A stretch of DNA of 7,802 nt from Akkermansiaceae bacterium (GTDB taxonomy: Bacteria > Verrucomicrobiota > Verrucomicrobiia > Verrucomicrobiales > Akkermansiaceae): assembly GCA_029288115.1 (NCBI GenBank), contig JARFPV010000703.1, positions 1-7,802 on the forward strand. Direction: 5' to 3'. Positions 4,936 to 7,802 of the stretch are shown piece after piece. A program made the position numbers and the translations under genes. The notes beneath the pieces are model-generated. The model was not told the origin of the DNA, did no database searches, and was given only the letters and a program-made list of their open reading frames with translations. The stretch's first letter is position 1; the number at the start of each line of letters is the position of its first letter.

Positions 4936-7802
4936 ATGAAATTCAATCAACTATTTAGCCCTGTCGCTGTCGTCTGTCTCATCGCCGGCCCGCTCGCGGC
5001 CAATGAGCTGCAGAAGCAATTCGAACCGCAAAAGAAATGGAACTATTTTGGGGGACTCAAGCACAACGGACGTGAGCTCAATGTAGTGAGTAAAGGCGAC
5101 AATATGGTCGCCAACATCACTCCTGCAGGAAAGCTCGAGAAGGCCGATTTCCTGCGCACCAAGGAGAAATTCCAGGATGTGCACATGAAGCTCGAGTTCA
5201 TGCTTCCCAAAGGATCGAACTCGGGCGCGTATTTCATGGGACGCTATGAAATTCAGATTCTCGACAGCTTTGGCCGGAAAAAATTCGGATCGGGTGATTT
5301 GGGTGGTCTTTATCAGAGGTGGGATGAAAACCGTAACCCGAAAGGATTTGAGGGTGTGAAACCCAGGGTTAATGCTGCCAAAGCCCCCGGTGAATGGCAG
5401 ACGATGGAAGTCATTTTCCGAGCCCCAAGGTTTGCCAAGGACGGTAGCAAGACACACCATGCCAAGTTTATCAAAGTCCTGATCAACGGTCAGTTGGTTC
5501 ATGAAAATCAGGTTGCCAAGGGGCCAACACGCTCGTCAAAATTTGGAGATGAGACAGGAGCGGCCGAGGCCATCTACTTTCAGGGAGACCATGGTCCTGT
5601 GGCAATCCGTAAGATCGAGTTAAAAAGGCTCAAGCTCAGCACCGATGGTGAGACCCCTCTCGCCGGTGCGGAGGCTGCACCGCTCGATAATAAAGGGCGG
5701 CCACTGATGAATGCCGTGGCGTATGGTGAGGAGCTGTTTAAGGCCAAAGGTTGTGTGGAGTGCCACAGCACGATGGCTGATGAGGTGAAGACTGGGCCAT
5801 CGATATTCGGAGTGTTTACATCCAAGACCAGACAGGTGAAAGTGCTCGAAGCAGACGAAGGACACAAGAAAACGCTCCCGGCAGATCTTGAATACCTTAA
5901 GTTTTCCCTTCGCAGGCCTCTGGAGGCATTGGCGCTAAAGCCAGACGGCACGCCACATCTGCCCATCATGCCGGCCTACAATTTCAAGCTGTTGAGCGAT
6001 GAGGAGGTGAGTGCGATCTACAGTTATTTACTGACATTGAACCCCGCGACAGATGCCGGTCCTCCCGTTCTTTGGAAAAAGAAGCCTAATCCCAAGTATG
6101 AGTTGGAGAAGGACCCGATCACCAAATGGGTCAAGGATTTCCCAAGACTTGAGCGTGTTGACATGGGAGAGCATATATCAGCACGGGCCTATCACGTTGG
6201 TCTTCCCGGTGACGTGAACTACAGTTTTGACCCACGCAACATGGCCATCGCCCAGATCTGGGACGGGCCGTTCATGCGCAAAAGAGACCAGGTGGGCAGA
6301 GGCAAGGGTGGTGCCGATAAAGGCTTCAAACACAGGGACTACGGCATCGGAAACCTGTTCCAGCCATACGATGCGAAGGGCGAACTGGTTGACCTGACCT
6401 TTGCGTCACCCGCAAGAATGTTTGATGGCAAGCAATCTGCTGAGTTCCTTGGCGACAAATCGGACTTCCTTGCCGTTACCCGTGCGTTTCCGGCCAAGTT
6501 TCTCGGAGCAGAAACGCCCAAACGGAAAGTGCCCACGTTCAGCTATTCGGTTGGGAGTAATAAAATCTCCCTCGAGGTAGGAATCACCAAGTCCTTGCTG
6601 CTTCAGGCGAAATTTGACTTCAGCCTGAAGACTGAGCAGCAGTTTGTAATCCCGAATCAAAAGCTCAAGGACATCAAGGTGTCACTCGGCAAGCTCATTG
6701 ATGGGAAGTGGATCGTGCCGGCAGGAAAACACCAGTCGGTCAGCTTTACGGCATCCTTACCAAAGCTGGCGGGAAGCTTATATCCATCGGAGATCAGTGC
6801 CAAGGAATCCTACGCACCTCAGAACCTGGTCTGGCAGTCTTCCGAGAAAAAGGCAAACCTGCACCCAGGTTATCGAATCGAAGACGGTACTGCACCTACA
6901 GATCCATTCGGTCGACCCTTGGTATTCGAGGCGCTGGGCATTGAGTTCCATAAGGGTGATGCATATGTTTCAACGCGAACGGCGGGAATCTGGAAGGTTG
7001 TCGACGGTAAGTGGCACCTTTTCGCGGAGGGTGCCTATGAGTCAATTGGGCTGGTCGTGAACTCTGCAAAAGATGTCGTCATTGGGGAAAAGGCAGGCCT
7101 TACCCGCTTGATCGATAACGATGGCGACCACTGGGCTGAGAAACGCGAGAACGTCACCGATAAGTTCCGTTTCAACGGTGACTATCACGAATACTTGCAT
7201 GGACCGATCAAACAGAATGGAAACTATCTGTTCAGCCTGAATCTCGGTCATGAGGTCAAGGGTATGTATAAGGCGAACGGCGTTTGGATGGGCACCGTCG
7301 GTGGCCTGCGTGGCTGGATGCTGAGTTCCGATGAAAACGGCGACACTCAAATGTTCGCCAGCGGATTCCGCAGCCCTGCCGGCTTGGCGTTGTCGCCTGA
7401 AAATGAAATTATCTACACAGAGAACCAGGGGGAATACGTGGGCACCTCGAAAGTTTTCAAAGTAAAAAAAGGTGGCTTTCATGGAAACCCGAACGGTCTG
7501 ATCGACATCCCCGGGAAAAATATCAACAGCCCCGATGTCAAGTGGGATGCCGTCAAGGACACACGTGAGCTTCCCATCCTGCTGTTGCCGCATGGGGAGG
7601 TGATGAATGCACCTGGATCACCAGAGTTTTTGACGGATAAAATCACATTCGGTCCATTCCAAGGGCAAATGTTCCTAGGCGACCAGCTGCAATCCAATAT
7701 TTACCGCATCGACACCCAGGTGGTTGATGGGCAGGAGCAGGCAGTGACGATCCCCTTTGCTGAAGGGTTGAAATCAGGTGCCATGCGTCTTAGGTTCGAT
7801 CC
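4936..7802 (+). CDS. Exported DUF1080 / cytochrome c / sorbosone-dehydrogenase-like propeller fusion (3'-partial)
   Basis: One frame stays open for 955 codons from the ATG at 4936 to the window edge, with no stop. Residues 1-22 are a signal peptide (cleavage likely after LAA). Residues about 30-232 form a DUF1080 domain (Pfam name 3-keto-disaccharide hydrolase), a lectin-like beta-sandwich; its hallmark is GSNSGAYFMGRYEIQILDS at 93-111, and it closes with RKIELKRL at 225-232. Residues about 254-370 form a class I cytochrome c: heme motif CVECH at 273-277, likely axial methionine M345 in HLPIMPAY, and a C-terminal helix. A segment from about 416 (with VNYSFDPRNMAIAQIWDGPF) resembles the DUF6797-type region I associate with such PVC-group proteins; it is followed to about 650 by a beta-rich part I cannot assign. 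From about 656 to the edge comes a glucose/sorbosone dehydrogenase-like beta-propeller, with DNDGDHWAEK at 727-736, FASGFRSPAGLALSPENE and the YTENQG...GGFHGNP region. The protein should act in the periplasm, probably in polysaccharide breakdown coupled to electron transfer. Architecture confidence is high; the substrate is unknown. Confidence 0.88.
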   Translation, partial: MKFNQLFSPVAVVCLIAGPLAANELQKQFEPQKKWNYFGGLKHNGRELNVVSKGDNMVANITPAGKLEKADFLRTKEKFQDVHMKLEFMLPKGSNSGAYFMGRYEIQILDSFGRKKFGSGDLGGLYQRWDENRNPKGFEGVKPRVNAAKAPGEWQTMEVIFRAPRFAKDGSKTHHAKFIKVLINGQLVHENQVAKGPTRSSKFGDETGAAEAIYFQGDHGPVAIRKIELKRLKLSTDGETPLAGAEAAPLDNKGRPLMNAVAYGEELFKAKGCVECHSTMADEVKTGPSIFGVFTSKTRQVKVLEADEGHKKTLPADLEYLKFSLRRPLEALALKPDGTPHLPIMPAYNFKLLSDEEVSAIYSYLLTLNPATDAGPPVLWKKKPNPKYELEKDPITKWVKDFPRLERVDMGEHISARAYHVGLPGDVNYSFDPRNMAIAQIWDGPFMRKRDQVGRGKGGADKGFKHRDYGIGNLFQPYDAKGELVDLTFASPARMFDGKQSAEFLGDKSDFLAVTRAFPAKFLGAETPKRKVPTFSYSVGSNKISLEVGITKSLLLQAKFDFSLKTEQQFVIPNQKLKDIKVSLGKLIDGKWIVPAGKHQSVSFTASLPKLAGSLYPSEISAKESYAPQNLVWQSSEKKANLHPGYRIEDGTAPTDPFGRPLVFEALGIEFHKGDAYVSTRTAGIWKVVDGKWHLFAEGAYESIGLVVNSAKDVVIGEKAGLTRLIDNDGDHWAEKRENVTDKFRFNGDYHEYLHGPIKQNGNYLFSLNLGHEVKGMYKANGVWMGTVGGLRGWMLSSDENGDTQMFASGFRSPAGLALSPENEIIYTENQGEYVGTSKVFKVKKGGFHGNPNGLIDIPGKNINSPDVKWDAVKDTRELPILLLPHGEVMNAPGSPEFLTDKITFGPFQGQMFLGDQLQSNIYRIDTQVVDGQEQAVTIPFAEGLKSGAMRLRFD

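Noticed and set aside
4974..4980. Cys14 in the fusion protein's signal peptide as a lipidation site
   Set aside because: The residues before it (AVV) do not form a normal lipobox, and a good signal peptidase I site (LAA) follows at 20-22.
4951..5502. 183-codon open frame on the minus strand inside the fusion gene
   Set aside because: It is antisense to the DUF1080 domain, whose protein sequence is strongly recognisable on the plus strand; the minus product has no recognisable motif.
5749..5766. Possible gene boundary before the cytochrome c domain
   Set aside because: The frame continues without a stop from the DUF1080 domain through the linker into the heme motif, so this is one fused protein, not two genes.
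7042..7593. 183-codon open frame on the minus strand near the right edge
   Set aside because: It lies opposite the propeller coding region, which carries clear family motifs; the antisense product resembles no known domain.
1..7802. CRISPR arrays, tRNAs, rRNAs, insertion sequences, attachment sites
   Set aside because: I saw no spaced direct repeats, cloverleaf, transposase motif or terminal inverted repeats on either strand.

Overview
The window reads as a piece of a chromosome from a Verrucomicrobiota bacterium, probably a Verrucomicrobiales relative. The clearest sign is the last gene. It joins a DUF1080 (3-keto-disaccharide hydrolase-like) domain, a class I cytochrome c and a sorbosone-dehydrogenase-like beta-propeller, a style of fusion typical of Verrucomicrobiota and Planctomycetota. 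Moderate GC, a pgpH-like gene next to ybeY, and weak or absent Shine-Dalgarno sequences fit that placement. The assignment rests on domain style only; no marker gene is present.

Layout. Positions 1-597 hold a probably 5'-truncated membrane protein with a proline-rich tail. After a 161-base gap with a strong hairpin comes a two-gene plus-strand unit. Its first gene is a seven-TM HD phosphohydrolase of the PgpH (c-di-AMP phosphodiesterase) family that lacks the usual large extracytoplasmic domain. Its second is ybeY, the endoribonuclease and 16S rRNA maturation factor, 20 bases downstream. ybeY converges on, and overlaps by 23 bases, a minus-strand 5-formyltetrahydrofolate cyclo-ligase gene. 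From the divergent intergenic region at 3462-3583 the plus strand resumes with two exported proteins I cannot name: a small TPR-like protein with a signal peptide and a very basic lipoprotein. A sigma70-like promoter follows, then the large exported fusion gene, which runs off the right edge after 955 codons without a stop.

How the genes relate. The middle block is housekeeping: second-messenger turnover, ribosome maturation and folate salvage. The right side faces the cell envelope: a small exported protein, a lipoprotein, and a periplasmic redox/carbohydrate protein that could combine sugar oxidation, electron transfer and 3-keto-glycoside cleavage in one chain. That combined activity is an inference.

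I found no tRNA, rRNA, CRISPR array, insertion sequence or phage gene. No stretch over 300 bases lacks a gene. I see no clear sign of a wholly new system; the fusion protein and the shortened PgpH-like protein are the items most worth following up.
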